Source of the DNA: Nanobdellota archaeon
Lineage (GTDB): Archaea; Nanobdellota; Nanobdellia; Pacearchaeales; GW2011-AR1
Assembly (NCBI GenBank): GCA_030689875.1
Contig: JAUYHR010000076.1
Span: 1-15,429 of the forward strand
DNA: 15,429 nt
Direction: 5' to 3'
The translations under genes were made by a program, and so were the position numbers. Positions 7,070 to 14,107 of this stretch are shown in pieces. The notes under the pieces are model-generated. The model saw only the letters and a list, made by a program, of their open reading frames with translations, made no database searches and had not been told where the DNA came from. Each line of letters begins with the position of its first letter. Within the stretch, counting starts at the first letter, position 1.

Positions 7070-7516
7070 TTATTTGTTTAATGATGTTTTTAATATAGGA
7101 TATAATCTATTTAAGAATTTTAAAACCTTTTCAGCATACTTTTTATCTAATCTTTTTCCATAATATTTAATTCCATTTCTAAAATATCTAAGTTCATTCA
7201 TAAAAGAAACATCCAATTCATTAAAACCAATTTTTCTCATGTAAGAAACTTCTGCTTCATGAGCGCCTTTGCCGTCCGCTTTAAAACCATCTTTTAATAA
7301 TTTTGCCCTAATTAATTCTATTAAAATATCATACATTTTTTCAATAAAATCATTTGAATTATCGTCAATAATTTTTATTTTTGCCAGCATATCCCGTTTA
7401 AGAAAAACTAATTTTCGTTCTGCTTCATTAATAATTGAGTCCACTCTTAAATTGTCTTGAAATGCTTTTTGAACAATTCCTCTTCTTAAAAATTCTTCAA
7501 AATTATTTAATATCAT
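7070..7516 (-). CDS. HEPN-domain protein, toxin-type partner of the nucleotidyltransferase
   Basis: This 148-residue all-helical protein fits the HEPN family, mostly RNases or RNA-binding proteins that pair with minimal nucleotidyltransferases. The signature region is NELRYFRNGIKYYGKRL (108-124). In active HEPN RNases the motif is R-x4-6-H. Here Arg113-Asn114 are kept, but the His position is Tyr118, followed by Tyr119, so the RNase reaction may be lost or altered. In characterised MntA/HepT systems the antitoxin AMPylates a Tyr just after this His, and Tyr118/119 could be analogous (inference). The start overlaps the upstream nucleotidyltransferase stop by 4 bp (ATGA), and htpX follows after one base. 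Confidence 0.75.
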   Translation of the reverse strand: MILNNFEEFLRRGIVQKAFQDNLRVDSIINEAERKLVFLKRDMLAKIKIIDDNSNDFIEKMYDILIELIRAKLLKDGFKADGKGAHEAEVSYMRKIGFNELDVSFMNELRYFRNGIKYYGKRLDKKYAEKVLKFLNRLYPILKTSLNK

Positions 7517-8058
7517 GATTGCAATACTCCACTTAAAACAATCCCATTTAAAAGATTATTTCTAAGATTTTTGTCTAGGTTATTAAGATTATTGTAAAAA
7601 TTAATCACAATTTTCTTTTTAAGAATTTTTTCAAATTTAGATATATCTAATTGTTTTCCTTTTGCCCCAATAATAGCAATATCAATATCAGAATTAGAAT
7701 TATCGTCTCCTCTTGAATAGCTCCCGAATAAAACAATGACAACGCCGGGAATAGTATCTGATAAAAAAGAAATTATTCCAGATTCATAAATCATTGAAAG
7801 ATTTTCAACTCTTTTTAATTCCATAACTTTTTGGTTTTCTAATTTTAATTCTATAGAAAGCAGGTTCATAGTTTCGCTGGTTTTAACTGAGACAATTTCT
7901 TCTTTTTTTAAGTTAACAAGAGCTTTTGCAACGGCGGTGGGAGAAACTTTTAGGTTTCTTGCTATTTCACTTAAATTAAAAGCTTTTCCAGCATTTATGC
8001 ATAAAAATCTAAATATCTTGTTTTGCAGACTAGTTAAATTTAGTTTAAACGTTTCCAT
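7513..8058 (-). CDS. Winged-helix plus minimal nucleotidyltransferase (MNT-type antitoxin)
   Basis: This 181-residue protein joins an N-terminal HTH (about 8-68; recognition region KVSPTAVAKALVNLKKEEIV) to a DNA polymerase-beta-type nucleotidyltransferase domain. The catalytic GSx10DxD motif is exact: Gly112-Ser113, then Asp124 and Asp126 (GSYSRGDDNSNSDID). The expected third carboxylate strand reads KIVINFYN, with Asn instead of Asp. In MNT/HEPN systems this partner neutralises the HEPN toxin by nucleotidylation, and the HTH suggests it also represses its own promoter. Two identical 12-bp repeats straddle its start codon (8041-8072). It overlaps the HEPN gene by 4 bp. Confidence 0.85.
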   Translation of the reverse strand: METFKLNLTSLQNKIFRFLCINAGKAFNLSEIARNLKVSPTAVAKALVNLKKEEIVSVKTSETMNLLSIELKLENQKVMELKRVENLSMIYESGIISFLSDTIPGVVIVLFGSYSRGDDNSNSDIDIAIIGAKGKQLDISKFEKILKKKIVINFYNNLNNLDKNLRNNLLNGIVLSGVLQS

Positions 8059-8072
8059 AATAGTTTAAACGT
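8041..8072 (-). promoter_or_regulatory. Operator-like 12-bp direct repeats at the start of the HTH-nucleotidyltransferase gene
   Basis: TAGTTTAAACGT occurs at 8041-8052 and again at 8061-8072, exactly 20 bp apart. Each contains the palindrome GTTTAAAC. One copy is inside codons 3-6 and the other just upstream of the ATG. A partial copy, TAGTTAAA, lies 10 bp further in (8031-8038). The 10/20-bp phasing suggests a bound protein on one face of the helix, most simply the gene's own HTH domain. Confidence 0.55.
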
Positions 8073-8083
8073 ATGAACTTAAG

Positions 8084-8092
8084 TTTATAAAT
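8084..8092 (-). promoter_or_regulatory. TATA box of the nucleotidyltransferase/HEPN/htpX unit
   Basis: TTTATAAAT (palindromic core) is centred about 30 nt upstream of the ATG at 8058 and next to the direct repeats, so a bound repressor would cover the transcript start. Confidence 0.55.
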
Positions 8093-8103
8093 CTTTCTTT
8101 TAA

Positions 8104-9174
8104 TTAATCCCATTTTGTCTCAACTATTTTATTATTTTTATAAACCATAATTCCTAAATTATCTTTAGAATGAAGGGAATTTTTAAATCCTAAAGCCTCT
8201 TCAAGAGAGCTGAATTGTTTGATTGAATATTTATACATCCCATTGATTTTATTTTCCTTTACAGAACATTCGTATATTTTTTCAAGATTTTTTATTTTTT
8301 CTTTTGATAACTTGTTTAGTGATGCTGTGATTTGAATTTCGTAGAAAGATTTTGCGTTCAAGAGCGCATTCTCTAGAGATGGCAAAATTTTATTTTCAAG
8401 CTGTTTTACATTTTCAACAGACAAATCAAAAAAACAATGCGTCTTTTGATTTGCGCTTGTTTTTATCTCAAGAAGCGGCGATTTTCTATCAAGCTTCTTG
8501 ACATAAGAAACAAAATTATTTTCAGAAACATTTGAATAGAGTGTATCGTCTATGCTTATTTTTTTATAGTCTTTAAAATATTCGTTGGGATTAAATGGTT
8601 TGTTATTTTTTCTTGCTTCAAAATGCAGATGGATTTTTGAGCCTTTTTTATCAGATCTCGCATTTCCATTTCGCCCCATTTCACCTATTTTTTGCTGAGC
8701 CAAGACAGTATCGCCATTTTTGACAAAAAAGTCATTTAAATGAGCATAGATTGTTTCTATATTATCATTGTGTTTTATTTTTACAACTTTTCCATATCCG
8801 GTTTCATTGCCCGCAAAATCCACAATTCCCGAAGCTGCAGCAAGAATATTTGGTCTTTGCGCAAACTTCAATGAAGCATTTCCAAGAATTCCAATATCTA
8901 TTCCTTTATGAAATTCTTTTTTATCTTTTCTGTATCCATAAACGCAGGAAATCTGACCGGTATCAACAGGAGAATAAAAATCTAAAACTGGTTTTTTTAA
9001 TTCTTTAATAATAAATTGTTTCTTTTCTTCTTTTTCCCTATTGGAAATTATTTCGTTTAATTCATAAAGAGTATGCCTCGCATAACTTTTAATATCGGGG
9101 GAAAAAGTTTTGTTGGTTATCCCAAGTCCTAAAAATAAAAAGAGATATTTCATAAAAGATGGTTTAATTTTCAT
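8104..9174 (-). CDS. Secreted M23 (LytM-type) metallopeptidase with C-terminal SPOR-like domain
   Basis: I start this at the ATG at 9174 (356 residues). An upstream in-frame TTG at 9192 is possible, but a TATA-like AATAAATAG centred near 9200 fits the ATG. Residues 1-25 form a signal peptide or anchor. The M23 domain (about 62-200) has all zinc and catalytic residues: His89 and Asp93 (FHKGIDIG), His145 (IYAHL), and His182 with His184 (IHLHFE). M23 enzymes cut peptide cross-links in bacterial peptidoglycan. Residues about 276-350 look like a SPOR domain: FYEIQITAS, then GMYKYSIKQFSSLEEALGFK, resembling the YKYxxGxFSSxxEA pattern of Bacteroidota cell-wall hydrolases. The combination is surprising in an archaeon and suggests transfer from bacteria or action on bacterial walls. 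Confidence 0.85.
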   Translation of the reverse strand: MKIKPSFMKYLFLFLGLGITNKTFSPDIKSYARHTLYELNEIISNREKEEKKQFIIKELKKPVLDFYSPVDTGQISCVYGYRKDKKEFHKGIDIGILGNASLKFAQRPNILAAASGIVDFAGNETGYGKVVKIKHNDNIETIYAHLNDFFVKNGDTVLAQQKIGEMGRNGNARSDKKGSKIHLHFEARKNNKPFNPNEYFKDYKKISIDDTLYSNVSENNFVSYVKKLDRKSPLLEIKTSANQKTHCFFDLSVENVKQLENKILPSLENALLNAKSFYEIQITASLNKLSKEKIKNLEKIYECSVKENKINGMYKYSIKQFSSLEEALGFKNSLHSKDNLGIMVYKNNKIVETKWD

Positions 9175-9195
9175 GTTATTTAAAAGACTCAAAAC

Positions 9196-9204
9196 TATTT
9201 ATTA
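9196..9204 (-). promoter_or_regulatory. TATA-like promoter of the M23 gene
   Basis: On the minus strand TTAATAAAT is centred about 26 nt before the ATG at 9174, favouring that start over TTG at 9192. Confidence 0.4.
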
Positions 9205-9227
9205 ATTTCTGTTTTGAAGAATATGTT

Positions 9228-9782
9228 TTAAAACTCAACCTTAACAACTTTTCTTTCAACTTCTGCGATTTTGATATATTCTTTTTCTTTAAATCCATAC
9301 ATTCCTGCAAACATATTTCCGGGGAAAGTTTGGCATTTGTTGTTGTATGTTAAAATTGAATCATTGTAAAATTGCCTTGAATATGCTATTTTGTCTTCTG
9401 TTGTTGTTAATTCTCTTTGAAGTTCTAAGAAATTTGTGTTTGCTTTTAAGTCTGGATAGTTTTCAGCGATAGCAAAAAGTCTGCCCAAAAATCCTTCAAG
9501 CTGATTATTTGCCTTCATTTTTGAAGGAAGGTCTTTAGCGCCGACAAGCGCCTTTCTTGCATTATTCACAGATTCCATAATTCCTTTCTCGTGCTTCATA
9601 TATCCTTTAACACTTTCCATTAAATTTGGAATTAAATCTGCTCTTCTTTTAAGTTGAACATCAATCTGGCTTAAAGAATTGTCAATTCTGTTGCTTAAAA
9701 CTACAAACCGGTTGTAATACCCGGCGAATATAATTACAATTAGGGCAATTATTGCAATTAAAAGCCATAATGCTAAAGCCAT
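9228..9782 (-). CDS. lemA: LemA family protein
   Basis: This 184-residue protein has one N-terminal membrane helix (about 3-21) followed by the conserved LemA coiled-coil body: FVVLSNRIDNSLSQIDVQLK, RRADLIPNLMESVKGYMKHE, then a later NNARKAL and the FYNDSILTYNNKCQTFPGN region. LemA is a helical membrane-anchored protein of uncertain biochemical role, often encoded beside HtpX. An open frame continues upstream to 9929, but the ATG at 9782 gives the normal LemA length and puts the helix at the N-terminus. A perfect TTTATAAA sits 26 nt upstream, so I choose it. It is the first gene of the minus-strand run that includes htpX. Confidence 0.93.
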   Translation of the reverse strand: MALALWLLIAIIALIVIIFAGYYNRFVVLSNRIDNSLSQIDVQLKRRADLIPNLMESVKGYMKHEKGIMESVNNARKALVGAKDLPSKMKANNQLEGFLGRLFAIAENYPDLKANTNFLELQRELTTTEDKIAYSRQFYNDSILTYNNKCQTFPGNMFAGMYGFKEKEYIKIAEVERKVVKVEF

Positions 9783-9803
9783 AACAAAGGAAGAGAAATT
9801 TAA

Positions 9804-9811
9804 TTTATAAA
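9804..9811 (-). promoter_or_regulatory. TATA box of lemA
   Basis: TTTATAAA is centred about 26 nt before the ATG at 9782. It supports a leaderless lemA transcript and the shorter start. Confidence 0.65.
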
Positions 9812-9873
9812 AGTATCTTTGCCAAATTATTTTTGTATAATGTAACCCTTTTAAAAGGACATTAATAGAAAAG

Positions 9874-9881
9874 TTTATAAA
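9874..9881 (+). promoter_or_regulatory. TATA box of the gene at 9903
   Basis: TTTATAAA is centred about 25 nt before the ATG at 9903, on the other side of the divergent region from the lemA promoter. Confidence 0.65.
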
Positions 9882-9902
9882 GATTAAAGCTTTAGAATTA
9901 AT

Positions 9903-10133
9903 ATGAAAATTAAAAACCTTTTTTATCAAACAGGAAAAATTTTATATAAAGTTGTAGAATTTCCATTTAATATTCTTAGGGGATATCCTAACCATGAAAA
10001 CCCGGAAAAAATTAGAGAAAGAGGGAAAATTAAAGCGGAAATAAAAAGTTTAGAATCTAAATTGAAGGAAAAAAAAGAAGATTTAGCTTATCAGCTTTTA
10101 AAAAAAATAAATTCTAATTATAGGAATGACTAA
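9903..10133 (+). CDS. Small basic protein of unknown function
   Basis: This 76-residue protein is not recognised. An amphipathic N-terminal part (YQTGKILYKVVEFPFNILRG, residues 8-27) could lie on a membrane. A charged helix at about 34-70 (KIRERGKIKAEIKSLESKLK) looks coiled-coil. The start is supported by a perfect TATA box 25 nt upstream. The next small gene begins two bases after its stop, so the two are co-transcribed. Confidence 0.6.
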   Translation: MKIKNLFYQTGKILYKVVEFPFNILRGYPNHENPEKIRERGKIKAEIKSLESKLKEKKEDLAYQLLKKINSNYRND

Positions 10134-10135
10134 AA

Positions 10136-10357
10136 ATGTTCGTATATAGAAAAATTTCTGAAAACATAGAGCCAAAATTCAAGAGGTATGAAGCAATTAT
10201 AACTTCCTGTGAAGAAAGTTACAAAAAGGGATTTGAAAATAAAAAGGGTCTGGAAAAAATATCGCAAGAAATCTCAGAAGAACTAAGTAAAAAGCAGACT
10301 ACAGGTAATCAAGAGTGGTTATTTTATTTTCAAAAGAGAATTACTAAATTATCTTAA
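10136..10357 (+). CDS. Small helical protein of unknown function
   Basis: This 73-residue protein is not recognised. It is mostly charged and predicted helical (KFKRYEAIITSCEESYKKGF, then KGLEKISQEISEELSKKQ) and lacks a signal or membrane span. It follows the previous small gene by two bases, with only a weak AGGA upstream, so it is likely the second gene of a two-gene unit. ppsA begins 39 bases later with its own TATA-like element. Confidence 0.55.
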   Translation: MFVYRKISENIEPKFKRYEAIITSCEESYKKGFENKKGLEKISQEISEELSKKQTTGNQEWLFYFQKRITKLS

Positions 10358-10365
10358 CAACAAAA

Positions 10366-10374
10366 CATTTATTA
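10366..10374 (+). promoter_or_regulatory. TATA-like promoter of ppsA
   Basis: CATTTATTA is centred about 26 nt before the ppsA ATG at 10397, consistent with leaderless initiation. Confidence 0.45.
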
Positions 10375-10396
10375 ATTCTTTTTATTGTTTATATAA

Positions 10397-12841
10397 ATGG
10401 TAGAAAAAGAGGGTGAAATCAGCGAAGGTTTTGTAAAATGGTTTTCTGAATTAAATAAAGATTCGGGGGCTGTTGCCGGCGGGAAGGGCGCAAATCTTGC
10501 CGAAATATTTAATTTAAAAGTTCCTGTTCCCCCTGGATTTGTGGTGACTGCTCAGGCATATGATTATTTTATTAAAAAAGCAAGATTAGATGAGAAAATA
10601 AAAAATATTTTATCTAAGATAAATTATGAAGACACAAAACAATTAGATGAATCAACAAAACAAATCAGAGAGTTGATTATTAATTCTGAATTTCCCGAAG
10701 AAATGAAACAAGAGATTATAGAAGCTTATGAAACCCTTAGTTTTACGGATTATGATATTAAAGAAAGCGAGGCATTGGAGATTTTAGAAGCAAATTCAGA
10801 GCCGGTTTTCGTCGCTGTCCGCTCAAGCGCAACGACAGAAGATTTAGCAGAAGCAAGTTTTGCAGGACAGCAGGATACTTATCTGAATATAAAAGGAAAT
10901 GAAGAGCTGATAGATAAAGTAAAAAAATGTTTTGCGTCGCTTTTCACCTCTAGGGCGACTTATTACCGGATAAAAAAAGGATTTAAGCACGAGCAGGCGA
11001 GCCTCGCTGTTGTTGTGCAAAAAATGATTAATTCAGATAAATCGGGAGTGATGTTTTCAAAGGACCCAAATTACAAAAGTGATAATGTTGTTATGGAAGC
11101 TGTTTTTGGATTGGGCGAGGGAATTGTTTCGGGGAGGATAACTCCAGATAAATATGAGATTTCAAAAAAATTAGAAATTCTTGACAAGAAAATATCGGAC
11201 AAGAGAATTGCAATGACTAGAAGTTCTTCGGGCGAGAATATTACAATTAAGTTAAAAGAAGAAAAATCAAAAGAGCAGGTTTTAACAACTCATGAAATAA
11301 AAATGCTGGCGGAATACGGATTGAAATTAGAAGAGCATTACAAAAAACCGCAGGATATAGAATTTGCAATTGAAGATGATAAAATTTTTATTGTTCAGAC
11401 CAGACCAATTACGACGCTGGAAAAAAGAGTTGAGAAAACAGGACATACGGAATTAAAAGGGGAGATTATCTTAACAGGCCTTGCCGCTTCTCCCGGGATT
11501 GCAGTCGGAGAAGTTAAAATTGTCAGGGAAATAAATGATTTGCAGAAAATAAAAGAAGGAGATATTTTGGTTACAGAAATGACTAATCCCGATATGGTGG
11601 TTACTATGCAAAAGTCTGCAGGAATAATTACTGATGAAGGGGGCTTGACAGCGCACGCTGCAATTGTATCAAGAGAAATGGGAATTCCGTGCATCGTCGG
11701 AACAAGGGGGGCAACTGCTAAATTAAAAGAAGGAGATATTATTACTATGGATGCTTATTCAGGCAAAATTTATAAGGGGAAAATTTCTGAAACAAAACAA
11801 AAAGAAATTTTGCCGGTAACTGCGCAAACAAGAACAAAAATTAAAGTAATTGTAGATCTGCCGACATTTGCCCAGAGAGCGGCAAAAGCAGGAATAAAAA
11901 AAGTTGGATTAACGAGATTAGAAGGAATAATTGCAGAATCCGGGAAACATCCAAATTATTTCTTGCAGAAAAATAAAATAAAAGATTATGAAGAAATTAT
12001 TTTTAAAGGAATTAATGAAATAGGAAAATATTTTGAAGAAATTTGGGTGAGAACTTCTGATATAAGGAGCGACGAGTTCAAGAATTTAGACGGCGCTCCA
12101 AAAGAAATTGAAGCAAATCCAATGCTGGGAATGCATGGAATAAGATTCAGCGTTAAAAATCCGGAAATATTAAAAGCTGAATTAAAAGCTCTTCAAAGAG
12201 TCAGTCAGCAAAAAATAAAAATTGGAATTTTGCTGCCTCAGGTAATTTCCGTCGGAGAAGTGAAACAGGTTAAACAAGTTTTAAAAGAAATTAATTTTTC
12301 AGATGCGAAATTAGGAGTAATGATTGAGACTCCCGCTTCAGTGCAAATAATAAATGAGTTGTGCGAAGAGAAAATTAATTTTATAAGTTTTGGAACAAAT
12401 GATTTAACTCAGTATATTTTAGCGATAGATAGGGGAAATGAACAGGTTCAGCATTTATATGATGAAATGCATCCTGCGGTTTTGAGACAATTAGAATATG
12501 TTATAAGGGTTTGCAAGAAGCATAAAGTTGAAACAAGCATTTGCGGTCAGGCAGGAAGCAAAAAAGAAATGGTAAAATTTCTTGTTGAAAAAGGGATTGA
12601 CAGTATAAGCGTGAATGCAGATGCTGCAAAAGAAATTTCAGATTATGTAAAACAAATGGAAGATGAAACTTTAGGAAAAAAAGGCGAACTGCCTAGGAAG
12701 TATCAGCCGGAAGAAAAAATTCCGAAAATAAATGGTCTTGAAAAATTACAACCGAGGCAAGGAGAAGAATTAGAAAGAGATATCGATGCTATTGAAGAAG
12801 AGAAAGAGGAATATTTGAAAGGGCATCCTGAAGAGGGATGA
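10397..12841 (+). CDS. ppsA: Phosphoenolpyruvate synthase (pyruvate, water dikinase)
   Basis: PpsA converts pyruvate, ATP and water into PEP, AMP and phosphate, opening gluconeogenesis from pyruvate. The N-terminal ATP-binding domain (about 14-345) includes GGKGANLAE, VRSSATTEDL and FAGQQDTYLN. The phosphohistidine swivel domain (about 375-460) has the catalytic His420 in GGLTAHAAIVSRE. The PEP/pyruvate TIM barrel (about 475-750) includes GLTRLEG, VRTSD, NPMLG, FGTNDLTQY and the catalytic Cys716 in ICGQAGS. All are intact. Length (814) is slightly above the E. coli enzyme because of an acidic tail at about 754-814 (ELERDIDAIEEEKEEYLKG). No partner gene for carbon metabolism is adjacent. Confidence 0.97.
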   Translation: MVEKEGEISEGFVKWFSELNKDSGAVAGGKGANLAEIFNLKVPVPPGFVVTAQAYDYFIKKARLDEKIKNILSKINYEDTKQLDESTKQIRELIINSEFPEEMKQEIIEAYETLSFTDYDIKESEALEILEANSEPVFVAVRSSATTEDLAEASFAGQQDTYLNIKGNEELIDKVKKCFASLFTSRATYYRIKKGFKHEQASLAVVVQKMINSDKSGVMFSKDPNYKSDNVVMEAVFGLGEGIVSGRITPDKYEISKKLEILDKKISDKRIAMTRSSSGENITIKLKEEKSKEQVLTTHEIKMLAEYGLKLEEHYKKPQDIEFAIEDDKIFIVQTRPITTLEKRVEKTGHTELKGEIILTGLAASPGIAVGEVKIVREINDLQKIKEGDILVTEMTNPDMVVTMQKSAGIITDEGGLTAHAAIVSREMGIPCIVGTRGATAKLKEGDIITMDAYSGKIYKGKISETKQKEILPVTAQTRTKIKVIVDLPTFAQRAAKAGIKKVGLTRLEGIIAESGKHPNYFLQKNKIKDYEEIIFKGINEIGKYFEEIWVRTSDIRSDEFKNLDGAPKEIEANPMLGMHGIRFSVKNPEILKAELKALQRVSQQKIKIGILLPQVISVGEVKQVKQVLKEINFSDAKLGVMIETPASVQIINELCEEKINFISFGTNDLTQYILAIDRGNEQVQHLYDEMHPAVLRQLEYVIRVCKKHKVETSICGQAGSKKEMVKFLVEKGIDSISVNADAAKEISDYVKQMEDETLGKKGELPRKYQPEEKIPKINGLEKLQPRQGEELERDIDAIEEEKEEYLKGHPEEG

Positions 12842-12883
12842 GATAAATGGGAATAAATTTTCAATAAACCTCCCTTAAATAAA

Positions 12884-12891
12884 TTTATAAA
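12884..12891 (+). promoter_or_regulatory. Upstream TATA box before the coiled-coil gene
   Basis: A perfect TTTATAAA lies 52 bp before the second one at 12936. It would start transcription near 12910-12915, about 50 nt before the ATG at 12965, giving a leadered mRNA or a separate short RNA. Confidence 0.4.
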
Positions 12892-12935
12892 GCAAATTCA
12901 GGAAAATTTGTATTATCAATTTTTAGAAGTAAAAA

Positions 12936-12943
12936 TTTATAAA
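12936..12943 (+). promoter_or_regulatory. TATA box of the gene at 12965
   Basis: TTTATAAA is centred about 25 nt before the ATG at 12965. This supports that start over the in-frame TTG at 12908, which lies upstream of the box. Confidence 0.6.
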
Positions 12944-12964
12944 CAAAAAAAACCTCTAATTTCA

Positions 12965-13396
12965 ATGATAAAAAGAGTGATAAAAAACCAAGAAGTTTCT
13001 AAAGTTAATCCTAATAAGGTAAATAATATTGAAATTAAACTTGTAGAAAATTTTGTCTCTCTTCAAAAAGTAATGACTAATTTGTCTGTTAAATTTGATG
13101 AACTTTCAAATAACATCTCAAAGTTGCTTGAATTATTTGAATTGTCTGCAGCAGCGTTGGCAAAAAAAGATATTAATTTTACAAAACCGATGGACGAGGA
13201 AAAAATTATGAATAAATTAAATAATATTTTAGAACAAAATAAAATAATCGCAAGAGGCATGGCTTTAATGGGTGAGGGTGGAGAGCCTGAAAAAACAATT
13301 CAACCAGCAATGCCCCAGTTTAGACAATCTCCAGCGTCTTATCCGATAACAAAAGGAGAAGAAAGATATCAGAAATCTCCATTCAAAGGATTTTAA
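12965..13396 (+). CDS. Coiled-coil protein of unknown function
   Basis: This 143-residue protein is not assigned to a named family. After a short basic start (MIKRVIKNQEVSK) it has a heptad-like helix (about 26-66, including LQKVMTNLSVKFDELSNNIS) and a second helical part (about 78-100), then a Pro/Gln-rich disordered tail ending KSPFKGF. No signal or membrane span is present. I chose the ATG at 12965 because of the TATA box 25 nt upstream. It probably forms a transcription unit with the gene at 13454, after a 57-base gap. The helix suggests oligomerisation or a structural partner role; no activity can be assigned. Confidence 0.65.
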   Translation: MIKRVIKNQEVSKVNPNKVNNIEIKLVENFVSLQKVMTNLSVKFDELSNNISKLLELFELSAAALAKKDINFTKPMDEEKIMNKLNNILEQNKIIARGMALMGEGGEPEKTIQPAMPQFRQSPASYPITKGEERYQKSPFKGF

Positions 13397-13453
13397 AATG
13401 TTAGACTCAAATTTAAATAAATTTGGTCAGTTCCATTTTTACAGGAAATAAAA

Positions 13454-14107
13454 ATGTTAGAGAATTCTTCAGTTGAATTAAAAACACTTGTTCTTTTAAA
13501 TTTTACAAAAAGGTTGATTATTTCAAAAAATCCAATGGGATTTTTTTTAGTTAAGCAAGAATTGCCTAAAACAGAAAGAAGTGAATTTGCCAAGAAAATA
13601 AATAAAAAAATTCCTGAAGAGATAAAGGCGGGAACTTTTTTTCAACCATTGACAAAATCTTTTGGAATTTCGCCTTCTTCAGAAAGTATATCTTTGGGCG
13701 CAAAATTTAAACAAAAATCCCAGCCAATTTTAAAAATTCCAGAAACAAGATTGCCTCCGCAATTTGCGTATTTGCGTCCTTATGCGACAAACGAAATTGA
13801 TTTAGATTTAGGAGGGTTAAATCCTTTTTTAGCTGATTCTGCAGTTAATGTAATAGAATCAAATGGTCCAGACAAGGCAGTAATTGTTAAAGGTGGAATG
13901 GGGACAAAGCCAACGAATATAATTTTGTCTGAACAAGATATAAATCAGATTATTCAGATTTTTTCCAAGAAATCAAAGATTCCGGCGGGAGAGGGATTTA
14001 CAAAAATTGTATTGGGGAAATATGTCTTGTCCGCGATTGTTTCAAAAGAAACCGGTTCAAAATTTATTATTACAAAACTTCCTCGCGACCCCGCTCGTTA
14101 TCAATAA
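13454..14107 (+). CDS. Conserved-looking protein of unknown function with a C-terminal alpha/beta domain
   Basis: This 217-residue protein is not recognised with certainty. The first half is variable and proline-rich (LPPQFAYLRPYATNEIDLDLG around 100-120). The second half (about 128-211) looks folded: AVNVIESNGPDKAVIVKGG, then a segment T-N-I-I-L-S-E-Q-D-I-N-Q-I-I-Q-I-F, KIPAGEGFTKIVLGKYVLSA and FIITKLP. It vaguely recalls the N-terminal recognition domains that precede VirB11/GspE-type ATPases, but no Walker motif follows, so I give no function. A weak AGGA (13443-13446) lies before the ATG. The gene probably follows the coiled-coil gene in one unit. Confidence 0.65.
   Translation: MLENSSVELKTLVLLNFTKRLIISKNPMGFFLVKQELPKTERSEFAKKINKKIPEEIKAGTFFQPLTKSFGISPSSESISLGAKFKQKSQPILKIPETRLPPQFAYLRPYATNEIDLDLGGLNPFLADSAVNVIESNGPDKAVIVKGGMGTKPTNIILSEQDINQIIQIFSKKSKIPAGEGFTKIVLGKYVLSAIVSKETGSKFIITKLPRDPARYQ

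Noticed and set aside
9783..9929. N-terminal extension of LemA to an upstream start at 9929
   Set aside because: It would overlap the divergent gene's promoter and start, make LemA abnormally long, and bury its membrane helix. The TATA box at 9804-9811 fits the start at 9782.
11395..11694. Minus-strand frames inside ppsA
   Set aside because: They mirror the conserved catalytic region of ppsA and have no independent start signals.
12908..12964. TTG start extending the coiled-coil gene by 19 residues
   Set aside because: The extension covers the TATA box at 12936-12943, and its residues (YYQFLEVKIYKQKKPLIS) merely translate promoter sequence.
13398..13451. A 17-codon frame (MLDSNLNKFGQFHFYRK) between the genes at 12965 and 13454, beginning with the same AAAATGTTAGA as the next gene
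   Set aside because: Too short to support as a gene, with no ribosome-binding site. The shared 11 bases can arise by chance in this composition.
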